This document shows positions 27,372 through 36,483 of a DNA stretch of 64,000 bases, piece by piece. The translations under genes were made by a program, and so were the position numbers. The stretch comes from Ruegeria marisrubri. Its GTDB lineage: Bacteria; Pseudomonadota; Alphaproteobacteria; Rhodobacterales; Rhodobacteraceae. How positions within the stretch are numbered: position 1 is the first letter of the stretch; every line of letters begins with the position of its first letter. The notes under the pieces were generated by a model. That model worked only from the letters and a program-made list of their open reading frames with translations. It ran no database searches and was not told the origin of the DNA. Location of the stretch: the NCBI RefSeq assembly GCF_001507595.1, contig NZ_LQBQ01000035.1, positions 62,001 to 126,000 on the forward strand, read 5' to 3'.

Positions 27372-30300
27372 GCAGATCGTCCTCCGGCAGGGCAAGCAAT
27401 TCAGGGTCGGCCAGCGATGCGGCATTGATGTTCGCGGCCTGCAGACGGCGCGACAGGTCCACGAGATGGCCGGACACGGTTTCCAGAAGTTGCACCGCGA
27501 CATTGGCATCGCTTTCCATGACCGCGCGGAATTCTTCTGCTCCGATCCGCAGGAACTTGCAGTTGGTGTCGGCCACCAGGTCAAGCTGCCTTGGCTCTCC
27601 GGTGATGATGGACAAATCACCGATCAGACGGCCCGGTTCCACCTGCGTGATCGCGGCGACCGAGGTGCCGTCGCCGGGCCAGAGCAGGGTCGCGCGCCCT
27701 TCGAGACACAGGTAGACCGCGTCCGGCGTCTGACCGCGCGAAAAGATCACCTGCCCGGCCGCCGCATCATACCATTGCGCCGAGAATGCCAGCAGTCTCT
27801 GGTTGCGGGCATCCAGCTTCGAGAACAGCTCGGTCGAGGCGATGATGCTCATCTTGCGGCTGAGATCCGCCGCCGCGTCCTCGCCCAGTTCCAGCTGTCT
27901 GCGCGATTCCCCGTCAATGCGGCCGTCCACGATCTCGATGAACAGGTCATAGGCCTCGGGATGCGCGAAATGGTCTTCCATGAAGATCAGGATGGAATTC
28001 GGCAGCAGTTCCCGCAGCTTTTGCCGGGTGCGCAGGCGGCTTTCGGAATCGTGGCTGGCCAGGATCTTGTCCATGATCAGGATGTCGGGACGCTTGATCG
28101 CGGCACGGGAAAAGGCGGCGCGTTCCTGAAAGACGGTGGGCAGGCTGGCGCCGCCCAGCCCCGCGGGCAGGTCATAGATGATGGCCGCAAGCCGTCGCCG
28201 CAGCCCGGCCTCGTTCATGACCTCGGCGACGACGTCCTCGATCTCTTCGACGCGCGCGCCGGCCATGAGCGAAACCCGTCCGAACAGGGCGTTTTCCAGA
28301 ACGGTCAGACGCGGAACGTACTGGTCGGGCGATACCGGAACGAACATGCCACCCAAAGACGCGCGCAGCTTCTCGGCCTGATCCCGGCGAATGGTCAGGA
28401 TCTTTTCCTTGTATTTTTCGGGGAAGCTGGGGCCGATCTGTTCGGCCGTCAGCAGAAACGGCACGGTCAGAAGCAGGGCGCGCTCTTCTTCGTTCAGGGC
28501 GCGTTCACCACGTTTTTCGCGACGGTCCGCGATGTCGAGCAGGCGGTGATACATCTCCTCGCTCATGCCAAGGCGCCGGAACAGCGGGTGGTCCGTGCCT
28601 TCGCGGCCGAAGGTCCGTCTGAGGGTTTCGACCACCCCTAGCGCGATGTCGCGGGCCTCGTCCGCCAGCCCTTCGTCGTGCAGCATTGCGGTAAAGCGCT
28701 TGTCTCTGGCAAGTTCCTCGGGGGAAATGTCGTGGCTGGGCGAGGCGTAGAGAAGGTTGCTGCCAAGCGGCACCGCCGGGTTGAACCTGTCGGGTTCGAA
28801 CCTGTGCACCAGATCGCCCAGCCCGCGGGACTTGATGCGCTCGGCGACCTTGGGGCGGAGATCCACGATCGCCCTGGCAAGATCAGGGTGGAGGGCAGGG
28901 TCGAAACGCGACCGGAGCGTGCGGCGGACCATGAACTCGTCGATCCCCATCGCCTCGACCAGCTTGAACCACCAGGTCCGTATCTGGTCTACGCTGTTGA
29001 GGCCCGCGATCTTGGGGTCGATCCATTTGTCCTCGAGCGAATCGGGGCTGTTGCCGGCGCGAATGGCCTCGAGCAGTTTCCGATCCCGCCGCTGATGGTC
29101 CTTCGACGGGTTTTGCGGATGGGGGCGCAGAGGCATCATCAGGTTGTCGCCCAATGTTCCGGCGAACAGGTAGGGGCGGGAATGGGCATAGCCGATGCGG
29201 GCGGCGATGACTGCCTGGTGCAGGTCGTTGAGCCGGTGGCGGGCGATCACCACCTCGCCGCGCGAGGGCAGCACTTCGCGGGTGAGAAGCTGGGCAAGCG
29301 CCTGTCGTTCCTCATCGCGCGCGGATTGTATCGCCACCCGCGCGCCCGGCGGAATGGTCAGGTCGATATCCTCGAGGATCGTGTTGCCGTCCTGATCGCG
29401 GACGGTCACGTCGCGCAGTTCGATATTGCCGCGCAGATGCGGGATTTCTTCGGGGTAGCCTTCGAACAGGTGCTCGGGGATCATGTTGCGTGGCGCGAAC
29501 CGTTCGGTCACGATCTTCCAGCGCAGCGACATGTCCTGCACCTGGTTGTAATAGGTCAGCAGCTCTTTCCACGGGCTCGACAGATCCTTGTAGGCGGCCA
29601 GTGCGGCCACCAGAGCGCCGATGGTGATCTGGCCCATGATCACCAGGTAGCCGCCGACCGAATAGAACAGGAACGGCGTCAGTTGGGTGATCAGGTTGTT
29701 CAGGAACTTCATGAAGAATTTCTTCTGGTAGATCCTGAACCGCAAGTCGAACAGACGGCCCAGCCGGTCGGTGAACAGGGCCTGCCGATAGCGCCAGCCT
29801 CCATTGGTGCGCAGATCGCTGATGCCGGCGGCGCTTTCGCCGATCTCCGAGCTGAGTTTGCGCACCTCCTGGATGCGGTCCTTGTTCAGCAGGTTGATCT
29901 GCCGCTGCAGCATCGGGATCAGCCAGGCCTGCAACGGGATGAGCGCGATCGAGGCCAAACCGAACCAGACATTCTGCATGAACAGGAAGGTCACGATCGT
30001 CAGCATCTGCCCGGCCTGGAAAACCGGCTGCGCGATGGCATCGCCCATCAGCCCGCCCATCGGCTCGGCCTCGGAGGTGATCATCGAGACCAGCTCGCCC
30101 TGGCTGGTGGTGGCGAAATAGGCCTTGGGGAACCGCATCATCCGGCTGATGAGCGTGTAGCGCAGCCGGCGCAGCATGCGCTCGGACAACACGCCCTTCA
30201 TCGTGTTGATCCGCATCTTCATCAGGCCGCCGATCAGGACCGTCGCCAGAAAGGCCAGACACAGCAGCATCAGGTATTCGACCTGGGTCAGCGTGAAGCC

Positions 30301-30468
30301 CCGGAGCGTCACGAACGAGGTGGTCGAGCCGATCGCGTCGTTGATGATCCGCTTGGGCAGCTCGAGCGAGGCGTAGAGGAAGGGAAAGGACAGGATCGTC
30401 AGAAGCAGCAGCGTGAATTGCTGCCGTTTCGAGTACTTCCAGATGAATGAAAACAAACTGGGTTCCAT
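27361..30468 (-). CDS. ABC-exporter-like protein with degenerate nucleotide-binding domain and cyclic-nucleotide-binding C-terminus
   Basis: 1035 residues. An N-terminal exporter-type membrane domain (about 1-320, several hydrophobic segments) is followed by an ABC-like domain starting IELRDVTVRDQDGNTILEDI. Where Walker A should be it reads VAIQSARDEERQALAQLL (about 378-395), without the glycines and lysine. The Q-loop glutamine is missing (GYAHSRPYLFAGTL). An insertion of roughly 320 residues separates this from a signature-like region GGASLPTVFQERAAFSRA (about 772-789). Walker B ends ILIMDK (Asp-Lys, not Asp-Glu). A cyclic-nucleotide-binding-like domain (about 865-1000, with TGEPRQLDLVA) ends the protein. 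Normal ATP hydrolysis is unlikely. The gene is intact and overlaps a CPBP protease gene. Confidence 0.85.
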   Translation of the reverse strand: MEPSLFSFIWKYSKRQQFTLLLLTILSFPFLYASLELPKRIINDAIGSTTSFVTLRGFTLTQVEYLMLLCLAFLATVLIGGLMKMRINTMKGVLSERMLRRLRYTLISRMMRFPKAYFATTSQGELVSMITSEAEPMGGLMGDAIAQPVFQAGQMLTIVTFLFMQNVWFGLASIALIPLQAWLIPMLQRQINLLNKDRIQEVRKLSSEIGESAAGISDLRTNGGWRYRQALFTDRLGRLFDLRFRIYQKKFFMKFLNNLITQLTPFLFYSVGGYLVIMGQITIGALVAALAAYKDLSSPWKELLTYYNQVQDMSLRWKIVTERFAPRNMIPEHLFEGYPEEIPHLRGNIELRDVTVRDQDGNTILEDIDLTIPPGARVAIQSARDEERQALAQLLTREVLPSRGEVVIARHRLNDLHQAVIAARIGYAHSRPYLFAGTLGDNLMMPLRPHPQNPSKDHQRRDRKLLEAIRAGNSPDSLEDKWIDPKIAGLNSVDQIRTWWFKLVEAMGIDEFMVRRTLRSRFDPALHPDLARAIVDLRPKVAERIKSRGLGDLVHRFEPDRFNPAVPLGSNLLYASPSHDISPEELARDKRFTAMLHDEGLADEARDIALGVVETLRRTFGREGTDHPLFRRLGMSEEMYHRLLDIADRREKRGERALNEEERALLLTVPFLLTAEQIGPSFPEKYKEKILTIRRDQAEKLRASLGGMFVPVSPDQYVPRLTVLENALFGRVSLMAGARVEEIEDVVAEVMNEAGLRRRLAAIIYDLPAGLGGASLPTVFQERAAFSRAAIKRPDILIMDKILASHDSESRLRTRQKLRELLPNSILIFMEDHFAHPEAYDLFIEIVDGRIDGESRRQLELGEDAAADLSRKMSIIASTELFSKLDARNQRLLAFSAQWYDAAAGQVIFSRGQTPDAVYLCLEGRATLLWPGDGTSVAAITQVEPGRLIGDLSIITGEPRQLDLVADTNCKFLRIGAEEFRAVMESDANVAVQLLETVSGHLVDLSRRLQAANINAASLADPELLALPEDDLHGR

Positions 30469-30742
30469 GCCCCGGTCCTCATCGTGGCTCGAATGATCCG
30501 CGGCAATATGCGGAAAATGCTTTGCTACCGAAACCTTGACGGTAAGTATTGACCGGCCGGATTACAAGAAAGGCAAGTCTTTTGGCCGGGGCGTCACTTG
30601 CGTCCGTTTTCCGCAGGCAAACCGGCCAGGGTCAACGCGTGCGCAACCCGGTGGGCGAAACTTTTCCGGGCAAGGTCGCCAAAACGACTTTATCTTGCCC
30701 GTTGTCATTGGCAAAAGACCTGCCAAACGCCACGGATGTGTC
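30469..30742. other. Divergent spacer between the ABC-like gene and the DUF6478 gene
   Basis: 274 bp with no supported gene. It must hold the promoters of both divergent units. A TTGACG at 30536 followed 18 bp later by GATTAC is the best promoter-like pair for the rightward gene, but it is weak. The plus strand is open in frame with the DUF6478 gene across part of it without a ribosome site. Confidence 0.4.
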
Positions 30743-31504
30743 ATGAACGGATTATCGGATCGACTTCTGCATGCACTGGCCCTCAGGAAGTGGCGCCGTG
30801 CCGCGTGCCGGGCGGAGACGGAGACCCTGGCCGAGCTGCGGATGCAACGCAACCGCGCCCGCGTATTGCGCGGACATCTGGACCGGTTGATTCACGTGGC
30901 CGACGGGCGTCTGTCGCGGCCCCGGATGGGGTCTGCGAACTTCCCCAGACCCCTGGGCACGGATTGGTCCTGGCGGCCCGATCTCTGGCGCGGGCCCTTG
31001 CCGGGGGCGGGACTGGCCTCGGCGCCCAACAAGGCGCCTGTGGACGACGAAGTCACCCTGTTTCACGACTGCGACAAACGGGACATCTCGCTGCGCCAAA
31101 CCCGCAATACCCGCGACGACGATCTCGCCCCGTTCGCCGTGTGCATGGACGTCTTCGGGTTCGACGGGTCGTTCCTGTCGCTGTCCGTGGATTTGCCGCG
31201 CGAGGCCGGTTCGGGATTGACGAAGTCGCACCTGATGCGCCTCGACACCAGCATCGAAACCGAGCGCCCGCTCGGCATTTCGGCACGCCTCAACATCCAG
31301 CATGGTCCGAATACCGAACACATCGTGCGGGATCTGCCGGCCGATTCCGAAGCCAGATCGGTGGAATTCGATCTGGCCTATGCCCGCGTGAACGAAAAGC
31401 GCATCGAGAAGATCTGGCTGGATCTGATCTTTGACGCGCCCGAGATGAACCGGATGGTGGTACGCGATTTGACACTGTGCCGGCACTACCGCGCCGATTT
31501 TTGA
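30743..31504 (+). CDS. DUF6478 family protein (unknown function)
   Basis: A 253-residue protein typical of Rhodobacterales. The start is ATG 30743 (NGLSDRLLHALALRKWRRAA); the frame stays open further up, but homologues as I recall them begin here. The N-terminus is basic and helical, followed by a beta-rich domain (for example DDEVTLFHDCDKRDISLRQT and SFLSLSVDLPREAGSGL). No signal peptide or catalytic motif is evident. The following gene starts 6 nt after its stop, so they form an operon of unknown purpose. Confidence 0.75.
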   Translation: MNGLSDRLLHALALRKWRRAACRAETETLAELRMQRNRARVLRGHLDRLIHVADGRLSRPRMGSANFPRPLGTDWSWRPDLWRGPLPGAGLASAPNKAPVDDEVTLFHDCDKRDISLRQTRNTRDDDLAPFAVCMDVFGFDGSFLSLSVDLPREAGSGLTKSHLMRLDTSIETERPLGISARLNIQHGPNTEHIVRDLPADSEARSVEFDLAYARVNEKRIEKIWLDLIFDAPEMNRMVVRDLTLCRHYRADF

Positions 31505-31510
31505 CGGAGC

Positions 31511-31879
31511 ATGGACATGGGCCAACACAAGCTGACCGGTATTCGCTTTGACAACGGCATCTGGGAAGGTCACCTGTCCGGAAGCGGGTGGCCTGACATA
31601 GAGGTGCGGTATCTCGATCAGCCGGTCGAAGGGGTTGCGGTTGCCGAAGCGGACAACGGCTGGACCCTGCAGGTTCCGGTTCCGCTGCGGGCCATATCGG
31701 AAGGCGTGCATACGTTTCTCATCTATGACGCAGCCTCGAACACCAGGCTGGGCGATTTCACCGTGATCGCCGGCGCGCCTGCTGCAGACGATCTAAGAGC
31801 CGAAGTGGCGCTTCTGCGGGCAGAGCTGGACATGCTGAAACGGGCCTTCCGGCGGCATTGCGCGGATACGGCGGACTAG
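31511..31879 (+). CDS. Unknown protein paired with the DUF6478 gene
   Basis: 122 residues. The first 90 look like a beta-sandwich (IRFDNGIWEGHLSGSGWPDI... VRYLDQPVEGVAVAEADNGW), followed by a short coiled coil (ADDLRAEVALLRAELDMLKR). A GGAG site precedes ATG 31511; an in-frame ATG two codons later is an alternative. It follows DUF6478 by 6 nt. No family recognised; the coiled-coil end suggests oligomers or a partner. Confidence 0.72.
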   Translation: MDMGQHKLTGIRFDNGIWEGHLSGSGWPDIEVRYLDQPVEGVAVAEADNGWTLQVPVPLRAISEGVHTFLIYDAASNTRLGDFTVIAGAPAADDLRAEVALLRAELDMLKRAFRRHCADTAD

Positions 31880-31915
31880 GCGCGCGGGCTACGGTTCGCA
31901 CGCGCCCGGATCGGA

Positions 31916-32287
31916 CTACCCTACAACGTTGTAGCCACGTCCGCGCATGCAGTTCCTGACGATGGATTCGCGTTGCGCATTCTTTTGCACGGCGCTGCTG
32001 GTCAGGCCGCCCAGGGCACCGACGGCGGCGGCTTCGCCGATGCTGTCGCCGTCATCCAGAATGGCCGAGGTGGCCGCACCCACCCCCGCGCCGACGGCAA
32101 TCGACCCCGCCGTCTTGCCATCCGCCAGGGGCTGTGATGCCGCCAGAGCCTGACACTCTGCCAAGTCCGCGTTGTAGTTCGGCCCGACCGGCCCGTCTAT
32201 GACGGGCGTGTAATTGGCGCCGGAATTCGCACATGCCCCGACCAGAAAAACAATCGGGACAATGGAAGCCATCTTGAAACGCTGCAT
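31916..32287 (-). CDS. Glycine-zipper lipoprotein
   Basis: 123 residues. A lipoprotein signal (FKMASIVPIVFLVGAC, lipid Cys in VGAC) precedes a short soluble part and then a glycine-zipper-like stretch (AGSIAVGAGVGAATSAIL...EAAAVGALGGLTSS) that would insert in a membrane. Two late segments hold a conserved-looking Cys (RNCMRGRGYNVV). It resembles outer-membrane glycine-zipper lipoproteins; role unknown. Start ATG 32287 after AGGATTGAAC is preferred over a TTG two codons earlier. Confidence 0.75.
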   Translation of the reverse strand: MQRFKMASIVPIVFLVGACANSGANYTPVIDGPVGPNYNADLAECQALAASQPLADGKTAGSIAVGAGVGAATSAILDDGDSIGEAAAVGALGGLTSSAVQKNAQRESIVRNCMRGRGYNVVG

Positions 32288-32414
32288 GTTCAATCCTGTG
32301 ACAAATGGAATAATCGGGCGGGTTGTTCTCCCGTGGATGGTGCTGTGTTAGCACAGGGGCACCACGCCGGGCAATTTCGGCGATTTCACCTTCGAAAGGG
32401 CCCGGCAAAACGAA

Positions 32415-32437
32415 AGGGCCGCGCAAGGCGCGGCCCT
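32415..32437 (-). terminator. Intrinsic terminator after ctpA
   Basis: AGGGCCGCGC and GCGCGGCCCT pair perfectly over 10 bp around a 3-nt loop, and on the minus strand are followed by TTCGTTTTG. It is 25 nt past the ctpA stop and closes the dnaE2/gpmI-envC-ctpA block. Confidence 0.8.
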
Positions 32438-32461
32438 GTGTCTTCACTTCGTGCCGGCGTT

Positions 32462-33796
32462 TCAGTCTTGCGCGCCGAAGGCCGAGAGGCCCTTGAGGAT
32501 GTCGATGGCATAGGCCAGCTGATAGTCCTCTTCACGAAGTTTCGCAGTGGCCTCGGCCTTGGCGCGATCCTCTTCGATCTGGCGGATCTCGTCCTCGGTC
32601 AGGCTGTCATTGCTGAGTCGGCCACGCAGATCGGCCTCGGAGCGGGTGCGCGCCTTTTCGGCCTCATCCTCGTCCGCTTCCGGGCGCCGGCGCGGCTGTT
32701 CCACCACGATGTCGGGGCTGACGCCCAGTGCCTGGATCGACCGGCCCGAGGGCGTGTAGTAGCGCGCCGTGGTCAGGCGCATCGCCCCGTCGCCACGCAG
32801 CGGCATCACGGTCTGGACCGACCCTTTGCCGAAGCTCTTGGTGCCGACCACGATGGCGCGGCGGTGATCCTGCAGGGCACCGGCCACGATTTCCGAGGCC
32901 GAGGCCGAGCCACCATTGATCAGAACCACGACCGGCTTGCCCTGGATCAGGTCTCCGGGGGTGGCGTTGAAACGTTCGCCGTCTTCGGGGTTGCGGCCGC
33001 GGGTGGACACGATCTCGCCCTCGTCGAGGAAGGCGTCGGATACCTTGATTGCCTGCGTCAGCAGCCCGCCGGGGTTGTTGCGCAGGTCCAGAACCACGCC
33101 GTTGACCTTGTCGATGCCGCCGGCCTCTTCGATCTGCTTTTCCAGGCCTTCCTTGAGGTTCGGATAGGTCTGGTCGTTGAAGGTGGTCACGCGCAGCACC
33201 ACGCTCTCGCCCTCGGTGCGGGCCCGCACGGCGGTCAGCTTGATGGTGTCGCGGATGATGGTGACGTCAAAGGGCTCGGGCTCGCCTTCGCGCACCACGG
33301 TGATCACGATTTCCGAACCGACCGGGCCGCGCATCAATTCAACCGCCTTGTCCAGGGTCAGGCCAAGAACGCTTTCGCCATCCACATGGGTGATGAAGTC
33401 GCCGGCCTCGATCCCGGCCTCGTCGGCGGGGGTGCCGTCGATCGGCGAGACCACCTTGACGAAACCTTCCTCCTGCGTGACCTCGATGCCCAGGCCGCCG
33501 AACTCGCCGCGGGTCTGCACGCGCATCTGCTCGGCATCCTCGGGCGAGAGATAGCTGGAATGCGGATCCAGCGAGGTCAGCATGCCGTCGATCGCGGCCT
33601 CGATCAGCTCGTTTGCTTCGACTTCTTCCACGTATTGCGCCCTGATCCGTTCGAAAATGTCTCCGAACAGGTCAAGCTGCTGATACACGCTGGCGTTCGC
33701 CTTTGCTTCCTGCGCAACTAGTGGCCCGGCAATCTGGGTCGTGGCAATGATGCCTGCCAGGGTTCCGGCCAGACTGGCCATCACGAATTTCTTCAT
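32462..33796 (-). CDS. ctpA: Carboxy-terminal processing protease (S41 family)
   Basis: A 444-residue periplasmic serine protease. The signal segment KKFVMASLAGTLAGIIATTQ is followed by an N-terminal helical part, a PDZ domain (about residues 90-175, RGEFGGLGIEV...GDFITHVDG), and the catalytic serine in GGSASASEIVAGAL and lysine in TKSFGKGSVQ. Family members trim periplasmic proteins, in many bacteria peptidoglycan hydrolases or their partners. It is the last gene of gpmI-envC-ctpA, with a 6-nt gap to envC, which fits control of cell-wall cleavage. Confidence 0.95.
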   Translation of the reverse strand: MKKFVMASLAGTLAGIIATTQIAGPLVAQEAKANASVYQQLDLFGDIFERIRAQYVEEVEANELIEAAIDGMLTSLDPHSSYLSPEDAEQMRVQTRGEFGGLGIEVTQEEGFVKVVSPIDGTPADEAGIEAGDFITHVDGESVLGLTLDKAVELMRGPVGSEIVITVVREGEPEPFDVTIIRDTIKLTAVRARTEGESVVLRVTTFNDQTYPNLKEGLEKQIEEAGGIDKVNGVVLDLRNNPGGLLTQAIKVSDAFLDEGEIVSTRGRNPEDGERFNATPGDLIQGKPVVVLINGGSASASEIVAGALQDHRRAIVVGTKSFGKGSVQTVMPLRGDGAMRLTTARYYTPSGRSIQALGVSPDIVVEQPRRRPEADEDEAEKARTRSEADLRGRLSNDSLTEDEIRQIEEDRAKAEATAKLREEDYQLAYAIDILKGLSAFGAQD

Positions 33797-33802
33797 ACTC
33801 GT

Positions 33803-34936
33803 CTATCCATCCTTGTCCGTTCGGAACCACTTTTCGGGGTTCACGGGGCGTCCGCCTTCTCTGACCTCTATATAGAGCGTTTCTGAGCGGTCAGTTCCAG
33901 TGCCTTCACCGCTTGTTGACAAAATCGCGCCGATTTCGGGCGATGCACCCGGCATCAGGCCGACCGGGCTGCCTGCCGGAATGACCTGCCCGGGCTCTCC
34001 GTAGACTTCCTGAAGGCCGGAAAAGACGAACAGAAGATCGGGCTGCGGTTCCAGGATCACGACATTGCCGAGATCCAGAAGCGGGCCGCGATAGCGGATC
34101 GTGGCGGCAGTCGGAGACGTGACGATGGCCCGTGGCCGGGTGCCCAGGATCATGCCTTCGCGGCGAATGCCCGCCGCGTCGGCCTCGCCCGCACGGCGCA
34201 GGACCACGCCCTGAGCCGGCAGTTCGATCTGCCCCTTGAGCGCGGACACATCCGCGTTCGTCGCGGCGATCTCGCCCGCCGCGATTTCGGACAGGCCGCT
34301 GGCAAATGCCTCGAGCGTTTCGGTCGAAGAGACGAGGATCGCTGTGCGGATGGGGTCTTCGGTGAACCGTCGCGGCAGGTCGGTTCTGTCGGCGATGGCC
34401 TTGCTGAGTTCGGTGCGCGCCTTCTGCACCCCCGCAAGCCCTTCGGCAAGGGAATCGGCCGCAGCCTGCTGCAATTGGCGCAGGGTGCGGACGTCTTCGA
34501 GATCCTTCGCCAGATCCTGCGCCCGCGCGTTCAGCGCCGGCGTGACGTCGGCCAGCATCATGCCCGCGCGCGCCGCGCCCAGCGGGCCCGAGGGATGCAG
34601 CATCAGAAGCGGTGGGGATGTCGTTTCGATGGTCTGAAGGGCGCCGAGAAGCCGGGAAACCTCTTTCTCGCGCGCCCGCAGTTCGGCCGTCAACTGGGCC
34701 TCGCGGATCGCGGCCTTGCGCATCCCGTCCCGCGTTGCGGCCAGCCCCGCCTCGTAGGCGCGGATGATTTCGGTCAGCGCCCGAACGCGGTCGCGGGCCC
34801 CTTCGGCACCGTTCAGGGCCTCGGCTGCCTGTTCCAGCAACTGCGCCGCGTGGCGCGCGGCCTCGGCGGGGTCGCTCTGGGCTGCCGCCGGACCGACCCA
34901 GAGCAGCGCGGCCAGAATTGCCGCGCGGATCCTCAT
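33803..34936 (-). CDS. envC: EnvC-type murein hydrolase activator (degenerate M23)
   Basis: A 377-residue periplasmic protein with signal RIRAAILAALLWVGPAAAQ, then a long coiled coil (about 20-240), then a LytM/M23-like domain. In that domain the zinc ligands are lost: the first histidine region reads ILEPQPDLLFVF and the late H-x-H region reads LYIEVR. It therefore cannot cut peptidoglycan itself and should act as an activator of amidases, driven by FtsEX in the known pathway. It sits between gpmI (4-nt overlap) and ctpA. Confidence 0.88.
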   Translation of the reverse strand: MRIRAAILAALLWVGPAAAQSDPAEAARHAAQLLEQAAEALNGAEGARDRVRALTEIIRAYEAGLAATRDGMRKAAIREAQLTAELRAREKEVSRLLGALQTIETTSPPLLMLHPSGPLGAARAGMMLADVTPALNARAQDLAKDLEDVRTLRQLQQAAADSLAEGLAGVQKARTELSKAIADRTDLPRRFTEDPIRTAILVSSTETLEAFASGLSEIAAGEIAATNADVSALKGQIELPAQGVVLRRAGEADAAGIRREGMILGTRPRAIVTSPTAATIRYRGPLLDLGNVVILEPQPDLLFVFSGLQEVYGEPGQVIPAGSPVGLMPGASPEIGAILSTSGEGTGTDRSETLYIEVREGGRPVNPEKWFRTDKDG

Positions 34937-36450
34937 GCCAGCAGGCTCTGGCCGGTCATCTCGGGCGGCTTGGGCAGGCCCATCAACTCGAGCACGGTGG
35001 GCGCCAGATCCGACAGCCGGCCTTCGCGCAGTGTCGCGCCCTCGGGGCCGCCGACCAGCGCGACCGGCACCGGGTTCAGCGTGTGCGCCGTGTGGGGCCC
35101 GCCGGTTTCCGGGTCGATCATGGTTTCGCAGTTGCCGTGATCGGCGGTCACGATCATCGCGCCGCCAGCCTTTTCCAGCGCGGCGATGACCTTTGCCAGA
35201 CCCTGATCCACGGCCTCGCAGGCCTTGATCGCCGCCTGCAGGTCGCCGGTGTGCCCGACCATGTCCGGGTTGGCATAGTTGGTGACGATCAGGTCATAGC
35301 CCGCCTCGATCGCCGCGACGAATTTCTCGGTCACTTCCGCCGCCGACATCTCGGGCTGCAGGTCGTAGGTGGCCACCTTGGGCGACGGGGCCATGTAGCG
35401 GTCCTCGCCCACCTCGGGCTCTTCCTTGCCGCCGTTGAGGAAGAAGGTGACATGCGGGTATTTCTCGGTCTCGGCCAGGCGGAACTGGCGCAGACCTTGC
35501 TTGGCCACCCAGGCGCCCAGCGTGTTCACGATGTCGCGCTTGGGGAAAACCGTCGTCATGTAGGCGTTGTGGCGGTCGGAATATTCGACCATGCCCAGAA
35601 GCCCGGACAGTTTGGGCCGGGTCCCCGTATCGAACTCGGCAAAGCCCGGCTCGCCGATGGCGCGCAGGATCTCGCGGGCGCGGTCGGCGCGGAAGTTGAG
35701 GCAGAAGAAGCCGTCGCCATCCTTCATGCCGTCATAGCCCGCCAGAACGGTGGGGGCGATGAACTCGTCGGTTTCCGACTGGTTGTAGGCGTGGTCAATC
35801 GCGGAATGCGCGGTGGTCACCTTGCGGCCTTCGGCCTTGACCATGGCGTTGTAGGCCTCGCTGACCCGTTCCCAGCGATTGTCGCGGTCCATCGCGAAAT
35901 AGCGGCCGCTGACGGTGACGATGCGGGCGCCTTGGGGCAGGCGCTCTTCCAGTTCGGCGACATAGGTGAAGGCGGATTTCGGCGCCACGTCGCGGCCATC
36001 GGTGATGGCATGCAGGGCAACGGGAACGCCCGCCTCGGTGATGGCGCGGGCCGCTGCGACGATGTGGTTGAGATGCCCGTGCACGCCGCCATCCGAGACC
36101 AGCCCCATCAGATGCGCGGTGCCGCCGGCGGCCTTTACCTCGGCGATGAACGCCTGCAGCGCTTCGTTTTCAAAGAACGACCCGTCCTCGATCGCCAGGT
36201 CGATCTGGCCCAGGTCCATCGCCACCACCCGGCCGGCGCCGATATTGGTGTGGCCGACCTCGGAATTGCCCATCTGCCCGGTGGGCAGGCCCACATCCGG
36301 CCCGTGCGTGATCAGGCGCGCGTGCGGCCCCTTGGACATGATCGCGTCGAAGGTGGGCGTGTGCGCCAGATAGGGCGCGTTTGCCTTTGTGTCGTCGGAC
36401 AGTCCCCAACCATCGAGAATGCACAGAACTACGGGTTTGGGGGCGGTCAT
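34933..36450 (-). CDS. gpmI: 2,3-bisphosphoglycerate-independent phosphoglycerate mutase
   Basis: A 505-residue Mn-dependent enzyme interconverting 3- and 2-phosphoglycerate. The first metal site is in LDGWG, and the serine phosphorylated in catalysis is in GNSEVGHTNIG. TADHGN is the late metal site, and DGRDVAP lies in the substrate lid. Length is normal. The ATG 36450 follows CCGGAGACC. It begins 33 nt after the dnaE2 stop on the same strand with no hairpin between, and overlaps envC by 4 nt. Confidence 0.96.
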   Translation of the reverse strand: MTAPKPVVLCILDGWGLSDDTKANAPYLAHTPTFDAIMSKGPHARLITHGPDVGLPTGQMGNSEVGHTNIGAGRVVAMDLGQIDLAIEDGSFFENEALQAFIAEVKAAGGTAHLMGLVSDGGVHGHLNHIVAAARAITEAGVPVALHAITDGRDVAPKSAFTYVAELEERLPQGARIVTVSGRYFAMDRDNRWERVSEAYNAMVKAEGRKVTTAHSAIDHAYNQSETDEFIAPTVLAGYDGMKDGDGFFCLNFRADRAREILRAIGEPGFAEFDTGTRPKLSGLLGMVEYSDRHNAYMTTVFPKRDIVNTLGAWVAKQGLRQFRLAETEKYPHVTFFLNGGKEEPEVGEDRYMAPSPKVATYDLQPEMSAAEVTEKFVAAIEAGYDLIVTNYANPDMVGHTGDLQAAIKACEAVDQGLAKVIAALEKAGGAMIVTADHGNCETMIDPETGGPHTAHTLNPVPVALVGGPEGATLREGRLSDLAPTVLELMGLPKPPEMTGQSLLA

Positions 36451-36483
36451 GGTGGGTCTCCGGAAACTGCTCTTGGCCGCCTT

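Noticed and set aside
30536..30742. Extended start of DUF6478 at 30536
   Set aside because: No ribosome site, a low-quality translation (Arg/Gly-rich), and a better fit to the start at 30743.
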